DNA of 64,000 bases from the NCBI RefSeq assembly GCF_008630535.1, contig NZ_VWPH01000003.1:372001-436000 (forward strand), read 5' to 3'. Source of the stretch: Saccharopolyspora hirsuta (lineage in GTDB: Bacteria > Actinomycetota > Actinomycetes > Mycobacteriales > Pseudonocardiaceae). Positions within the stretch are counted from its first letter, which is position 1. Each line of letters starts with the position of its first letter. Below, piece by piece: positions 52,070 through 60,522 of the stretch. Below the pieces are notes generated by a model. That model had not been told where the DNA came from. It did not search any database and was given only the letters and a program-made list of their open reading frames with translations. The position numbers were made by a program, and so were the translations under genes.

Positions 52070-53485
52070 TCAGCGGTTGGCGTGCGCGTCCAGGACGTAG
52101 GCGATCGCCGAGGTGATCTTCGCGGCGAACGGCAGGTTCAGCGATTCGTCCGGCACGTGCGCGTTGCTGTCCGGGCCGAGCGCACCGGTCACCACGAACT
52201 GCGCCGCCGGGTAGGCGTCCTGCAGCAGGCCCATGAACGGGATCGAGCCGCCGAGGCCCATCGTCCGCCACTCCGCGCCGAACACCTCGTCGGAGGCCTG
52301 GTCGAGCGCGGTCTCCAGCCACGGCGCGAGATCGGGCGCGTTCCAGCCCAGCCCGGCCTCGGTGTGCCCGAAGGTCACCTTCGCGCCGTAGGGCACGTCG
52401 GTGGTCAGCTTCTCCCGCACGGCGCGCAGCGCGGCTTCCGGGTCCGCGGTCGGCGGCAGCCGGAAGCTCAGCAGGACGGTCGTGTAAGGCCGGAGCACGT
52501 TGCCCGCGTCGCCCGGTCCCGGCAGGCCCTCGGCGCCGATGATCGACAGCGTCGGCCGCCAGGAGTTGTTCAGCGCCAGCTCGACCTCGTCCTCGGCGAC
52601 CGGTCGCAGGCCGTCCAGCCACGGCACCGAGTTGCGCACCAGGCCCGGCGCGGCCGCGATCGACGAGCGCGTCTCGGCGATCCGGTTCTCCGGGATCGCC
52701 ACGTTCAGCTCGGGCACCAGGATCTCGCCGGTGGCGGAGTCCTCCAGCCGGTCCAGCAGCTGCCGCAGCACGCGGAACGAGCTGGGCACGATGCCGCTGG
52801 CGATGCCGGAGTGCAGGCCGCTCTCCAGCACCTGCACGGTCACCTCCAGCGAGACCATGCCGCGCAGCGAGGTGGTCAGCCACATCCGGTCGTAGTCACC
52901 GGCCCCGGAGTCCAGGCACACCACCAGCGACACGTCGCCGAGCCGCTCGGACAGGTGCTCCAGGTAGGCCGGCAGGTCCGGGCTGCCGGACTCCTCGCCG
53001 GTCTCGAGCAGCACCACGCAGCGCGCGTGCGCACCGCCGTGCGCGCGGACCGCCTCGATCGCGGTGACCGCCGCGTACCCCGCGTACCCGTCGTCGGCCG
53101 CGCCGCGGCCGTACAGCCGGTCGTCGCGGACCACCGGCGTCCACGGGCCCAAGCCCTCGGACCAGCCGCCCATCGGCGGCTGCTTGTCGAGGTGCCCGTA
53201 GAGCAGCACGGTCCCCTCGGCGGCGCCCTCGGTGGCCGGGACGTCCACGAGCAGCAGCGGCGTGCGCTCGGGCAGCCGCACCACCTCGACCTCGGCGCCC
53301 TCGATCCCGCGCGCGGTGATCCACCGGCGCACGTGCTCGACGGCGGCGTCGAGGTGCCCGGACTCGGCCCAGCCGGCGTCGAAGGCGGGGGAGACTGCTG
53401 GGATCTCCACTAGCTCCGAGAGGCTCGGCAGGACGGATTCGTCCCACACCCGATCAACGGTCTTCGCAACGGCAACACGATCCAC
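52070..53485 (-). CDS. M20 family metallopeptidase (dipeptidase-like)
   Basis: A 471-residue M20 enzyme of the carnosinase/dipeptidase branch. Metal-binding motifs are YGHLDKQPP (His), YGRGAADDGYAG (bridging Asp) and ETGEESGSPDL (catalytic Glu pair), with a later dimerisation domain. The final His ligand is in the C-terminal part. It hydrolyses small peptides in the cytoplasm; specificity is unknown. The GTG start at 53485 (MDRVAVAKTVD) gives the family length. A terminator separates it from the ABC genes. Confidence 0.94.
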   Translation of the reverse strand: MDRVAVAKTVDRVWDESVLPSLSELVEIPAVSPAFDAGWAESGHLDAAVEHVRRWITARGIEGAEVEVVRLPERTPLLLVDVPATEGAAEGTVLLYGHLDKQPPMGGWSEGLGPWTPVVRDDRLYGRGAADDGYAGYAAVTAIEAVRAHGGAHARCVVLLETGEESGSPDLPAYLEHLSERLGDVSLVVCLDSGAGDYDRMWLTTSLRGMVSLEVTVQVLESGLHSGIASGIVPSSFRVLRQLLDRLEDSATGEILVPELNVAIPENRIAETRSSIAAAPGLVRNSVPWLDGLRPVAEDEVELALNNSWRPTLSIIGAEGLPGPGDAGNVLRPYTTVLLSFRLPPTADPEAALRAVREKLTTDVPYGAKVTFGHTEAGLGWNAPDLAPWLETALDQASDEVFGAEWRTMGLGGSIPFMGLLQDAYPAAQFVVTGALGPDSNAHVPDESLNLPFAAKITSAIAYVLDAHANR

Positions 53486-53545
53486 GCCGCGATCCTATGC
53501 CCGCGGAACCCCGGCCCCCGGTCCTGGCCGGAACTGCCCAGCAGG

Positions 53546-54157
53546 TCAGGAACTGGTGACGATCACCGTGGCCGCCACCGCCGCGGTGTTGGACCGCGCG
53601 AGCACCTCCTGGACCGCCCTGCCGAGCGGTTCGCGCTCGCCGAAGTGGGCGAGGGCGGCGCGGTGGTCGGCGAACGGGATGAGCTCCGTCCCCAGGGCGG
53701 CGCCGTGCACGATCCCGGCGAGCGCGACCGTGCGCGGGTCCGGTGCCGCCGCGCCGGTCAGCATGTTCTGCAGCCGGAGCAGCACGGCGTTGCGGAGGTT
53801 CGGTTCCGGCACGTAGCGGTGCCGGGCGAACACGCTCCCCCGCGCTTCGGCCCGGACGAGACCGGTGCTGACCAGGTGGTTCATCTTCGCCGGGTAGCAG
53901 TTCGCCCGGTCCACCAGCAGGGTGCCCAGCCGCATCGGGCTGCGGCGGTGCACCAGCTGGCCGAGGACCTGGTCCGGCACCGGGTGCCCCGTCGGCGTCG
54001 GATCGCGCACCAGCAGGAACCGGCCGTCCGGCACCAGCCGTTGCTGGAGCAGCAGCTCGCCGACCTCCCCGGCGGCGATCGCGACGCGGGGCGCCCCGCC
54101 GTAGCGGGCTCCTTCCGGGGTGTGCCCGATCAGGGCCAGCTCGTCGGAGAGGATCAC
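53546..54157 (-). CDS. GPP34 (GOLPH3-like) family protein, paralogue 3
   Basis: A 203-residue protein of the GPP34/GOLPH3 family, recognised from the opening LSDELALIGHTPEG, the hydrophobic beta-turn VAIAAGEVGELLLQQRLV, and the C-terminal helical half ending AAVAATVIVTSS. In eukaryotes the fold binds Golgi PI4P; actinobacterial members have no established role. The GTG start is 2 bases after the upstream GPP34 gene, so the two are translationally coupled. Three paralogues in a row share about the same length. Confidence 0.88.
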   Translation of the reverse strand: MILSDELALIGHTPEGARYGGAPRVAIAAGEVGELLLQQRLVPDGRFLLVRDPTPTGHPVPDQVLGQLVHRRSPMRLGTLLVDRANCYPAKMNHLVSTGLVRAEARGSVFARHRYVPEPNLRNAVLLRLQNMLTGAAAPDPRTVALAGIVHGAALGTELIPFADHRAALAHFGEREPLGRAVQEVLARSNTAAVAATVIVTSS

Positions 54158-54159
54158 GC

Positions 54160-54807
54160 TCAGCTCCCGCCGGTGACCGCTGCCGAGCTCGCCGCGATGG
54201 CGCTGGTGGTGATCGCCACGGTTGCCGCCGCGACCACCTGCTCGACGGCCTTGCCCAGCGCCTCGCCCTTGCTGATCTCCTTCAGCCGCTTGCGCTCCGC
54301 GCGCTCGAAGCCGAGGTGCCGGACCAGACCGGTCGCGTGCGTCAGCGCCGCGAGCAGCGCCAACCGGTTGTCCAGCTCTTGCTCGCCGCGGGCGGCGGAG
54401 CGGATCTCCTCGACCAGCGAGGTGCGGGCCGTCTGGTCCGGGAAGTACTTGTCGTACGGGATGAACAGCGCGGACCGCTGCTCGTGCCGCATCAGACCGC
54501 GTTGCACCAGGGCGGCGCAGTGCCGCTTGCGCGCGCCGCGGCGGCTCTGGATGAAGGTCGTCGCGGCCACCGGCTTGTGCCGCGGCCCGGCCTTCCGCTG
54601 CAGGTAGCCGATCGATTCGCCGATCCAGCCGACGCCGCTGGGGCTCGGGTCGTCGACCTGGATCTTCTTGCCGGTGAACGACACCCGGCGCTGCAGCACC
54701 AGTTCACCGAGCTCGGCCGCACCGGTGTGGTCCGCCGACGAGTGGTGGGAGCCGTTGTCCCGCTGCAGCAGCAGGACGAACTCCTCCGGCAGGGTGAGCG
54801 AGGTCAT
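54160..54807 (-). CDS. GPP34 (GOLPH3-like) family protein, paralogue 2
   Basis: A 215-residue GPP34 protein: LTLPEEFVLLLQRDNGS at the start, GAAELGELVLQRRVSF as the conserved beta region, and LALLAALTHATGLVRHLGFE plus an Ala/Thr-rich C-terminus. The basic patch RRGARKRH in the middle could bind acidic lipid head groups. The ATG at 54807 is preceded by AGACTGGGCC without a strong ribosome binding site. Repeat copy E separates it from paralogue 1. Confidence 0.88.
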   Translation of the reverse strand: MTSLTLPEEFVLLLQRDNGSHHSSADHTGAAELGELVLQRRVSFTGKKIQVDDPSPSGVGWIGESIGYLQRKAGPRHKPVAATTFIQSRRGARKRHCAALVQRGLMRHEQRSALFIPYDKYFPDQTARTSLVEEIRSAARGEQELDNRLALLAALTHATGLVRHLGFERAERKRLKEISKGEALGKAVEQVVAAATVAITTSAIAASSAAVTGGS

Positions 54808-54842
54808 CGGCCCAGTCTGGCAGCGCGCGCCGCCCCCGGGGC

Positions 54843-54986
54843 CGCAGTTTCAGTTGAAACTGCGAATCGCCGTGGCCGGGAATCTGGCATACATCAGTCA
54901 GGGACCCCACAGCCAGGCGGGCGCTGAGGTTCCGCCACTTGCACCGCCACGCAGAACGAGGTTGGAAAAACCTCACTGAAACCGTG
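54843..54986 (-). repeat. Dispersed structured repeat, copy E (internally deleted)
   Basis: About 144 bp between two GPP34 genes. The minus strand carries the GAGGTT/AACCTC hairpin, GTTCTG edge, 5' outer arm and the 5' inner arm with GATGTATG, but the matching 3' arms and terminal hairpin are missing. Ends are GCAGTTTCAGT (left) and ACTGAAACC (right). The left end is itself the solo palindrome GCAGTTTCAGTTGAAACTGC. This looks like a deletion derivative that kept both ends. Confidence 0.85.
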
Positions 54987-54998
54987 GTTCCCAGCCGC

Positions 54999-55655
54999 TC
55001 ACGACGGCAGTGCGGTCGCGGTGGGGATCGCCGTCAGGGCCAGCAGGGTCGCCGTCACCTCCGGGCCCACGTGGTCGCCGAGGTCCTCGCGGTCGGCGAG
55101 CGCCCGCAGGCGGCTGCGCTCCGCGCGGTGGAAGTCCAGCGCGTGGACCAGACCGCTGCGGTGCACCAGCGTCCCCAGCAGCGCCAACCGCCCGTCGACC
55201 AGCACTTCCTCGCGCGCCAGGGCGTGCAGCTCGGTCAGCAGCGCGGTCCGGATCGCGCGGTCGGGGTGGTAGCGGTCGTCGGGCAGCACGCCGAGGAACT
55301 TCCGCCGCTCCACCCGCAGCACCCCGCGCTCGACCAGCACCGACCGGTGCGCGGCGAACGCGGTGGAGCGCAGCGCGAGCCACCAGCCCAGCTCGACCGG
55401 GTGGTTCTCGCGCCCGGCCGCCCGCTGGAACTCCGCCAGCAGCCGGTCCATCCACGGCTGCCCGCTGGACGCGGTGTCGCGCAGCTGGACCGCGGTGCCG
55501 TGCGGCACCATCCGGCCGCGCAGCACCAGCTCGCCGATCTCGGCGGCCGCGGTGGCGGCGTTCGGGCTCGCGCTGACGTAGCAGGACCCGTTGGGCTTGT
55601 GCAGCAGCAGCGCGAACTCGTCCGGCAGCGTCAGCAGGTTCGCGTACTCGGCCAC
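54999..55655 (-). CDS. GPP34 (GOLPH3-like) family protein, paralogue 1
   Basis: A 218-residue GPP34 protein: NLLTLPDEFALLLHKPNGSC, then AAAEIGELVLRGRMVPHG, and GRLALLGTLVHRSGLVHALD in the helical half. It heads the three-gene row. Its ATG lies inside the last codons of a 49-codon reading frame (25-base overlap), which may be translationally coupled. Compared with its two paralogues the lengths agree and the conserved core residues are kept, so none appears degraded. Confidence 0.88.
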   Translation of the reverse strand: MAEYANLLTLPDEFALLLHKPNGSCYVSASPNAATAAAEIGELVLRGRMVPHGTAVQLRDTASSGQPWMDRLLAEFQRAAGRENHPVELGWWLALRSTAFAAHRSVLVERGVLRVERRKFLGVLPDDRYHPDRAIRTALLTELHALAREEVLVDGRLALLGTLVHRSGLVHALDFHRAERSRLRALADREDLGDHVGPEVTATLLALTAIPTATALPS

Positions 55656-55780
55656 CCGTCCAGTTTGTCGCAGTCCGGTCGGGTCAGCGCCTCGCCGAGG
55701 GCGCGGATGATGCGGGAGAGCTCGACCAGGTCACCGGCGCTGGCCGCGCTGCCGACCGGGGGTGCCTCGGGACTGCCCAC
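55631..55780 (-). CDS. Possible 49-residue protein overlapping the first GPP34 gene
   Basis: From a GTG at 55780 with GGAAGGG upstream, reading VGSPEAPPVGSAASAGDLVE and then LSRIIRALGEALTRPDCDKL. The stop codon overlaps the start of the GPP34 gene by 25 bases, a layout typical of translational coupling. No family is recognised and the reading frame is short, so it could also be a non-coding leader. Confidence 0.35.
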   Translation of the reverse strand: MGSPEAPPVGSAASAGDLVELSRIIRALGEALTRPDCDKLDGWPSTRTC

Positions 55781-55781
55781 G

Positions 55782-56176
55782 GTGCTGGCCCTTCCTGGAC
55801 GGGAGCAGGTGCCGATCAAGGTAACAAAACGGACAAAGAACCTGAAGGTGTTTCCGATGCATCCTCCCAATATCGGCACTGCGATGGTCCAGAAAGCGTT
55901 AGTCGGACCTCCATTACTTCGATGACCTGCGGATTTGCCCAGATCGGCGGCGAACTACGGTGATCGGGCGGGAGCTGGCCGATCGCGCCGCGGTCGGACC
56001 GGGCCCCTGTGGCAGGGCTCACGATGTGGGCCGGTTTCGTGCCAGGATGGCGGGGAGCGATCCAACTGCCCCGGCCGCGCAACCGGGTGACCCACCAGGT
56101 CACCGGAGGTCGCGGCCAGGGCTGTCGGTCACGTCGCCACAAGCGGCGTGGTCGGCGCGAGACGAGGAGATCACGC
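55782..56176. promoter_or_regulatory. Upstream region of the bkd operon and GPP34 row
   Basis: A 395-base divergent space. A lower-GC patch at about 55820-55930 (ACAAAACGGACAAAG, GATGCATCC, CATTACTTCGATG) probably holds promoters in both directions. I see no convincing gene or operator palindrome. Confidence 0.35.
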
Positions 56177-57394
56177 ATGTCCCCCGAGCAATGGACGCGA
56201 CCGGAAACCGAAGGCACCACCGGCCCCCCTGCCGCCACCGCAGCGAAACCCACACGGGAGCAGGTGATCGCCGGTTTGCGCGCCACGAGCGAAGGCGGAG
56301 CTGATCTGGTTCAGCTCCTCACCCCCGAAGGTCAGCGGGTCGAGCACCCGGACTTCGAACTGGACATCTCCACCGCGCAGCTGCGCGACCTGTACCGGGA
56401 CATGGTGCTGGTGCGCCGCGCCGACCGCGAGGGCAACGCGCTGCAGCGGCAGGGTCAGCTGGGCATCTGGGTCCCGCTGCTCGGCCAGGAAGCCGCCCAG
56501 ATCGGGGCGGGCCGGGCGCTGCAGCCGCAGGACATGGCGTTCCCCAGCTACCGCGAGCACGGCGTCGCCTGGTGCCGCGGCATCGACCCGACCCAGCTGC
56601 TCGGCATCTTCCGCGGCTCCGACCACGGCAGCTGGGACCCGATCAGCACCCGGTTCCACCTCTACACCATCGTGATCGGCAACCAGTGCCTGAACGCCAC
56701 CGGCTACGCGATGGGCCAGCGCTTCGAGGGCAAGGTCGGCGACCGCAACGGCGAGGCCACGATGGCCTTCTTCGGCGACGGCGCCACCAGCCAGGGCGAT
56801 GTGCACGAGGCGATGGTGTGGTCGGCGGTCTACGACGCCCCGGTGGTGTTCTTCTGCCAGAACAACCAGTGGGCGATCTCCGAGCCGCTGGAGCGGCAGA
56901 CCCGCGTCCCGCTCTACCAGCGCGCCAGCGGCTACGGGTTCCCCGGCATCCGGGTGGACGGCAACGACGTGCTCGCCAGCCTCGCGGTCAGCCGCTGGGC
57001 GCTGGACGAGTGCCGCCAGGGCAACGGCCCGGTGCTGATCGAGGCGTTCACCTACCGCATGGACGCGCACACCACCTCCGACGACCCGACCCGCTACCGG
57101 CTCGCCGACGAGCACGAGGCGTGGAAGCTCAAGGACCCGATCGAGCGGCTGCGCGTGCACCTGGTCCGCGACCACGGCGTCGACCAGGACTTCTTCGACG
57201 GCGTGGAGGCCGAGGCCGACGAGCTCGCCGCGCGGTTCCGCGACTTCTGCTTCAACATCCCCGAACCACCACCGGAACGGATGTTCTCCGAGGTCTACGC
57301 CGAGGAGACCCCGCAGGTGGCCGCCCAGCGCGAGGCCTACCTGCAGTACCTGGCCGGATTCGCCGACGAAGCGATGGCAGGAGGTGTGCGCTGA
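56177..57394 (+). CDS. bkdA: Branched-chain 2-oxoacid dehydrogenase E1 alpha subunit
   Basis: A 405-residue thiamine-diphosphate enzyme subunit. The ThDP motif is GDGATSQGDVHEAMVWSAVY with the conserved asparagine in CQNNQWAIS. The phosphorylation-loop region has YRMDAHTTSDDPTRYR. It decarboxylates branched-chain 2-oxoacids with the E1 beta subunit and passes the acyl group to E2. ATG at 56177 follows GGAG; about 45 residues precede the catalytic core. The stop overlaps the bkdB start. The products supply branched-chain acyl-CoA starters for fatty acids or polyketides. A pyruvate dehydrogenase of the same type is an alternative. Confidence 0.94.
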   Translation: MSPEQWTRPETEGTTGPPAATAAKPTREQVIAGLRATSEGGADLVQLLTPEGQRVEHPDFELDISTAQLRDLYRDMVLVRRADREGNALQRQGQLGIWVPLLGQEAAQIGAGRALQPQDMAFPSYREHGVAWCRGIDPTQLLGIFRGSDHGSWDPISTRFHLYTIVIGNQCLNATGYAMGQRFEGKVGDRNGEATMAFFGDGATSQGDVHEAMVWSAVYDAPVVFFCQNNQWAISEPLERQTRVPLYQRASGYGFPGIRVDGNDVLASLAVSRWALDECRQGNGPVLIEAFTYRMDAHTTSDDPTRYRLADEHEAWKLKDPIERLRVHLVRDHGVDQDFFDGVEAEADELAARFRDFCFNIPEPPPERMFSEVYAEETPQVAAQREAYLQYLAGFADEAMAGGVR

Positions 57395-58410
57395 TGGCCG
57401 CGCCCGCATTGGAACGCCCGACCGCTGCGGCGGGCACCCAGACCGTCACCATCGCCAAGGCCCTGAACATGGGCCTGCGCGCCGCGCTCGAGCGCGACCC
57501 GAAGGTGCTGGTCATGGGTGAGGACGTGGGCAAGCTCGGTGGCGTCTTCCGGATCACCGACGGCCTGCAGAAGGACTTCGGCGAGCACCGCGTGCTGGAC
57601 ACGCCGCTGGCCGAGTCCGGGATCATCGGCACCGCCGTCGGGCTGGCCATCCGCGGCTTCCGCCCGGTGTGCGAGATCCAGTTCGACGGGTTCATCTTCC
57701 CCGGCTTCGACCAGATCGTCTCCCAGCTGGCCAAGCTGCACTACCGCAGCCAGGGCAAGGTGAAGGTGCCGGTCGTGGTGCGGGTGCCCTTCGGCGGCGG
57801 CATCGGCGCCGTCGAGCACCACTCGGAGTCGCCGGAGTCGCTGTTCGCGCACGTCGGCGGGCTGAAGGTGGTGTCCTGCTCGAACCCGGTGGACGCCTAC
57901 TGGATGCTGCAGCAGGCCATCGAGTGCGACGACCCGGTGCTGTTCTTCGAGCCGAAGCGCCGCTACTACGAGAAGGCCGAGCTCGACCCGAGCACGCCGC
58001 CAGCACCGCTGTTCAGCTCGCAGGTGGTGCGGCCGGGGTCCGCGGTCACCGTGGTCGGCTACGGACCGGTGGTGCGCACCTGCGTGGACGCGGCGACCGC
58101 CGCCGCCGAGGACGGCACCGAGCTGGAGGTCGTCGACCTGCGCTCGCTGTCCCCGCTGGACCTGGGGCCGGTGTTCGACTCGGTCCGCCGCACCGGCCGG
58201 TTGGTGCTGGTCAGCGAGGCCCCCGCGGAGTCGTCGATCACCTCGGAGATCGCCGCCCGGGTGCAGCAGGAGTGCTTCTACTCGCTGGAGGCCCCGGTGC
58301 TGCGGGTGACCGGGTTCGACACCCCGTACCCGCCGAGCAAGCTGGAGGAGGGCTACCTGCCCGACCTGGACCGGGTGCTCGACGCAGTAGACCGCTCGCT
58401 GGCGTACTGA
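57394..58410 (+). CDS. bkdB: Branched-chain 2-oxoacid dehydrogenase E1 beta subunit
   Basis: A 338-residue transketolase-type subunit: VLVMGEDVGKLGGVFRITDG near the start, EIQFDGFIFPGFDQIVSQLA in the middle, and the C-terminal VLVSEAPAESSITSEIAARV. Together with E1 alpha it forms the alpha2-beta2 ThDP enzyme. It overlaps the E1 alpha stop codon by one base (TGATG), so expression is coupled. Repeat copy F lies after it, before the E2 gene. Confidence 0.95.
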   Translation: MAAPALERPTAAAGTQTVTIAKALNMGLRAALERDPKVLVMGEDVGKLGGVFRITDGLQKDFGEHRVLDTPLAESGIIGTAVGLAIRGFRPVCEIQFDGFIFPGFDQIVSQLAKLHYRSQGKVKVPVVVRVPFGGGIGAVEHHSESPESLFAHVGGLKVVSCSNPVDAYWMLQQAIECDDPVLFFEPKRRYYEKAELDPSTPPAPLFSSQVVRPGSAVTVVGYGPVVRTCVDAATAAAEDGTELEVVDLRSLSPLDLGPVFDSVRRTGRLVLVSEAPAESSITSEIAARVQQECFYSLEAPVLRVTGFDTPYPPSKLEEGYLPDLDRVLDAVDRSLAY

Positions 58411-58428
58411 GGGTTTTGCAGAGGGGCT

Positions 58429-58603
58429 CGCTTTGCGCGAGTGGTCCCGTAGCGGAACCTCAGACGCCGTCTGGCTGCGGGATCCCGTTCTGATGTATGT
58501 CCATATACACGGCGAACGGGCTGTCCTCGCCAGACGACGTCTGAGAACCCGCCGGTGGTCGCTCTGCGGAGGTGGGCCAAGCGGCTTCGCCGCTTCAAAG
58601 ACA
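58429..58603 (+). repeat. Dispersed structured repeat, copy F, inside the bkd operon
   Basis: Fills the bkdB-bkdC gap. The stems differ from copies A-D but stay paired: outer CTCAGACG/CGTCTGAG and CGTCTGG/CCAGACG, inner CCCGTTC/GAACGGG around TGTATGTCCATATACA. The loop bases, GTCCTCGCC and CGGAACC are conserved. The AAGCGGCTTCGCCGCTT hairpin ends about 16 bases before the bkdC start. No TTTCA-type ends. It must be transcribed with the operon. Confidence 0.92.
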
Positions 58604-58618
58604 AGGGGAGTCGTTTCG

Positions 58619-59908
58619 ATGGCCATCAAGCAATTCCCGCTGCCCGACGTCGGTGAGGGGCTGACCGAGGCGGAGATCCTGGGCTGGCGCGTCCAGCCGG
58701 GGGACGCGGTCACCGTGAACCAGGTGATCGTGGAGATCGAGACCGCGAAGGCGTCGGTCGAGCTGCCGTGCCCGTGGGCGGGCACGGTCCGCGAACTGCT
58801 CGCCGAGCCGGGGCAGACCGTGGAGGTCGGCTCGCCGATCATCGCGATCGACATGGGCGGCGCCGAGCCCGCTGGCGAGGACGGCGGCAAGATCGGCGAG
58901 GAGTCCAACGGCCGGATCGCCACGCTCGTCGGCTACGGCCCGCGCACGACCAGCGCCAAGCGCCGTCCCCGCAAGGGGCAGCGGCCCGCGGCGGCGGTCG
59001 TCGAGGCCCCGCCGAAGCCCGAGCCGCAGCCCGCGGCCCCCGCAGGCGGTTACGTGCCGCTGGCCAAGCCGCCGGTGCGCAAGCTGGCCAAGGACCTCGG
59101 CGTGGACCTGCACGGCCTGACCGGTTCCGGTTCGGGCGGCGTGATCACCCGCGAGGACGTGCAGTCCGCCGCGGGCGCCGCGCCGGTCGCGCCGGTCGCC
59201 GAGCCGGGCGCGCGCGAGCGGCGGGTGCCGATCAAGGGCGTCCGCAAGGCGACCGCGCAGGCGATGGTGAACAGCGCGTTCACCGCCCCGCACGTCACCG
59301 AGTTCCTGACCGTCGACGTCACGCCGATGATGGAGCTGCGCGAGCAGCTCAAGTCGCACCCGGAGTTCCGCGACGTCAAGGTCACCCCGCTGGCCTTCGC
59401 GGCGAAGGCCGTCTGCCTGGCGGCCCGCCGGACCCCGGACGTCAACGCGACCTGGGACGAGGCGGCCGGGGAGATCGTCTACAAGGACTACGTGCACCTG
59501 GGCATCGCGGCGGCCACGCCGCGCGGCCTGGTGGTGCCGAAGGTCCGCGACGCCGACCAGAAGTCGCTGAAGGAGCTGGCCCAGGCGCTGGAGCAGCTGA
59601 CCAGCACCGCGCGGGAGGGCAGGACGACTCCGGCGGACATGCTGGGCGGCACGTTCACGATCACCAACGTGGGCGTCTTCGGCGTGGACACCGGAACGCC
59701 GATCCTCAACCCGGGCGAATCGGCGATCCTCGCCCTCGGCGCGGTCCGCGACATGCCGTGGGTGGTGGACGGCCAGGTGGTGCCGCGCAAGGTCTGCCAG
59801 CTGGCGCTGAGCTTCGACCACCGGGTGGTGGACGGCCAGCAGGGCTCCCAGTTCCTCGCGGACGTGGGCGCCCTCCTGGCGAACCCCGCCATGGCGATCA
59901 CCTACTGA
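58619..59908 (+). CDS. bkdC: Dihydrolipoamide acyltransferase (E2) of the branched-chain complex
   Basis: A 429-residue E2. One lipoyl domain is at residues about 5-80 with the modified lysine in EIETAKASVE. A linker rich in Pro/Ala follows, then an E3/E1-binding domain (PPVRKLAKDLGVDLHGLTGS) and the catalytic acyltransferase domain. The active site includes SFDHRVVDGQQGSQFL and the preceding serine region. It accepts the acyl group from E1 and makes acyl-CoA. ATG at 58619 has GGGGAG upstream. E3 (lipoamide dehydrogenase) is not in the window. Confidence 0.95.
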   Translation: MAIKQFPLPDVGEGLTEAEILGWRVQPGDAVTVNQVIVEIETAKASVELPCPWAGTVRELLAEPGQTVEVGSPIIAIDMGGAEPAGEDGGKIGEESNGRIATLVGYGPRTTSAKRRPRKGQRPAAAVVEAPPKPEPQPAAPAGGYVPLAKPPVRKLAKDLGVDLHGLTGSGSGGVITREDVQSAAGAAPVAPVAEPGARERRVPIKGVRKATAQAMVNSAFTAPHVTEFLTVDVTPMMELREQLKSHPEFRDVKVTPLAFAAKAVCLAARRTPDVNATWDEAAGEIVYKDYVHLGIAAATPRGLVVPKVRDADQKSLKELAQALEQLTSTAREGRTTPADMLGGTFTITNVGVFGVDTGTPILNPGESAILALGAVRDMPWVVDGQVVPRKVCQLALSFDHRVVDGQQGSQFLADVGALLANPAMAITY

Positions 59909-59914
59909 TCGCGG

Positions 59915-59946
59915 GGAGCGCCGGTTTCGCGCGAGATCGGCGCTCC
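59915..59946. terminator. Terminator after bkdC
   Basis: GGAGCGCCG (59915-59923) pairs with CGGCGCTCC (59938-59946). It lies between convergent bkdC and the flavin-binding protein gene and can serve both. Confidence 0.65.
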
Positions 59947-59953
59947 TCCCCGG

Positions 59954-60439
59954 TCAGGTGCGCTTGAAGGTCTGGACGCCGCCAGCCGGGGTCCAGCGGG
60001 TGATGGCCAGGTGCGTCTGGTCCTCGCTGACGCCGGTCGTGGTGACCTCGGTGAGCTCCAGGCGGAACAGGTGCGAGTCCGGTGACGGCGGCTTGACCTC
60101 CTCGATCCAGGCCCGGTGCTCGTCCCCGGTGACCTCCACCGCGCGCCCGGCCAGCTTCACGTCCACCCCGCCCATGATGTCCTCCGGCGCGCCGGGGTTG
60201 GCGTGCAGCGCGAACCGCGCATCGCGCAGCAGGTCCGCGGCCTTGCGCGAACCCGGCATCGAACCGAACGTCAGGTCTGGCCCGCGCCAGGCGACCTCCG
60301 TGCCGCTCACCCGCGGCGAACCGTCGCGCCGCAACGTGGCCAGCACGTGGTGCTGGAACGACTCCAACCGCGCCCGAACCCGGGCGGCCATCTCCGGTGC
60401 TTGCTCGGCGAACTCCTGCCATGTCGACATGCGCGACAT
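59954..60439 (-). CDS. Pyridoxamine 5'-phosphate oxidase-like flavin/F420-binding protein
   Basis: About 161 residues of the split beta-barrel fold: FQHHVLATLRRDGSPRVSGT gives the first strands, and DLLRDARFALHANPGA follows. These proteins bind FMN or F420 and reduce small substrates or bind ligands; specificity cannot be predicted. Several ATG codons (60439, 60430) could start it; the fold begins after residue 15. It is convergent with bkdC and shares a terminator with it. A strong hairpin separates it from the small acidic gene upstream. Confidence 0.85.
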   Translation of the reverse strand: MSRMSTWQEFAEQAPEMAARVRARLESFQHHVLATLRRDGSPRVSGTEVAWRGPDLTFGSMPGSRKAADLLRDARFALHANPGAPEDIMGGVDVKLAGRAVEVTGDEHRAWIEEVKPPSPDSHLFRLELTEVTTTGVSEDQTHLAITRWTPAGGVQTFKRT

Positions 60440-60461
60440 GGTGACACCGGTCACCGACAAC

Positions 60462-60504
60462 GAACGGCCTGCTCACCTCGCCCAGCGGGGTGAGCAGGCC
60501 GTTC
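60462..60504. terminator. Perfect 16-bp terminator stem
   Basis: GAACGGCCTGCTCACC (60462-60477) pairs perfectly with GGTGAGCAGGCCGTTC (60489-60504). It follows the small minus-strand gene. Confidence 0.75.
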
Positions 60505-60522
60505 CGGGGTCTCGGGGGTGGG

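Noticed and set aside
58433..58618. A 62-residue N-terminal extension of BkdC
   Set aside because: It reads through repeat copy F. The lipoyl domain begins immediately after the ATG at 58619, which has a ribosome binding site.
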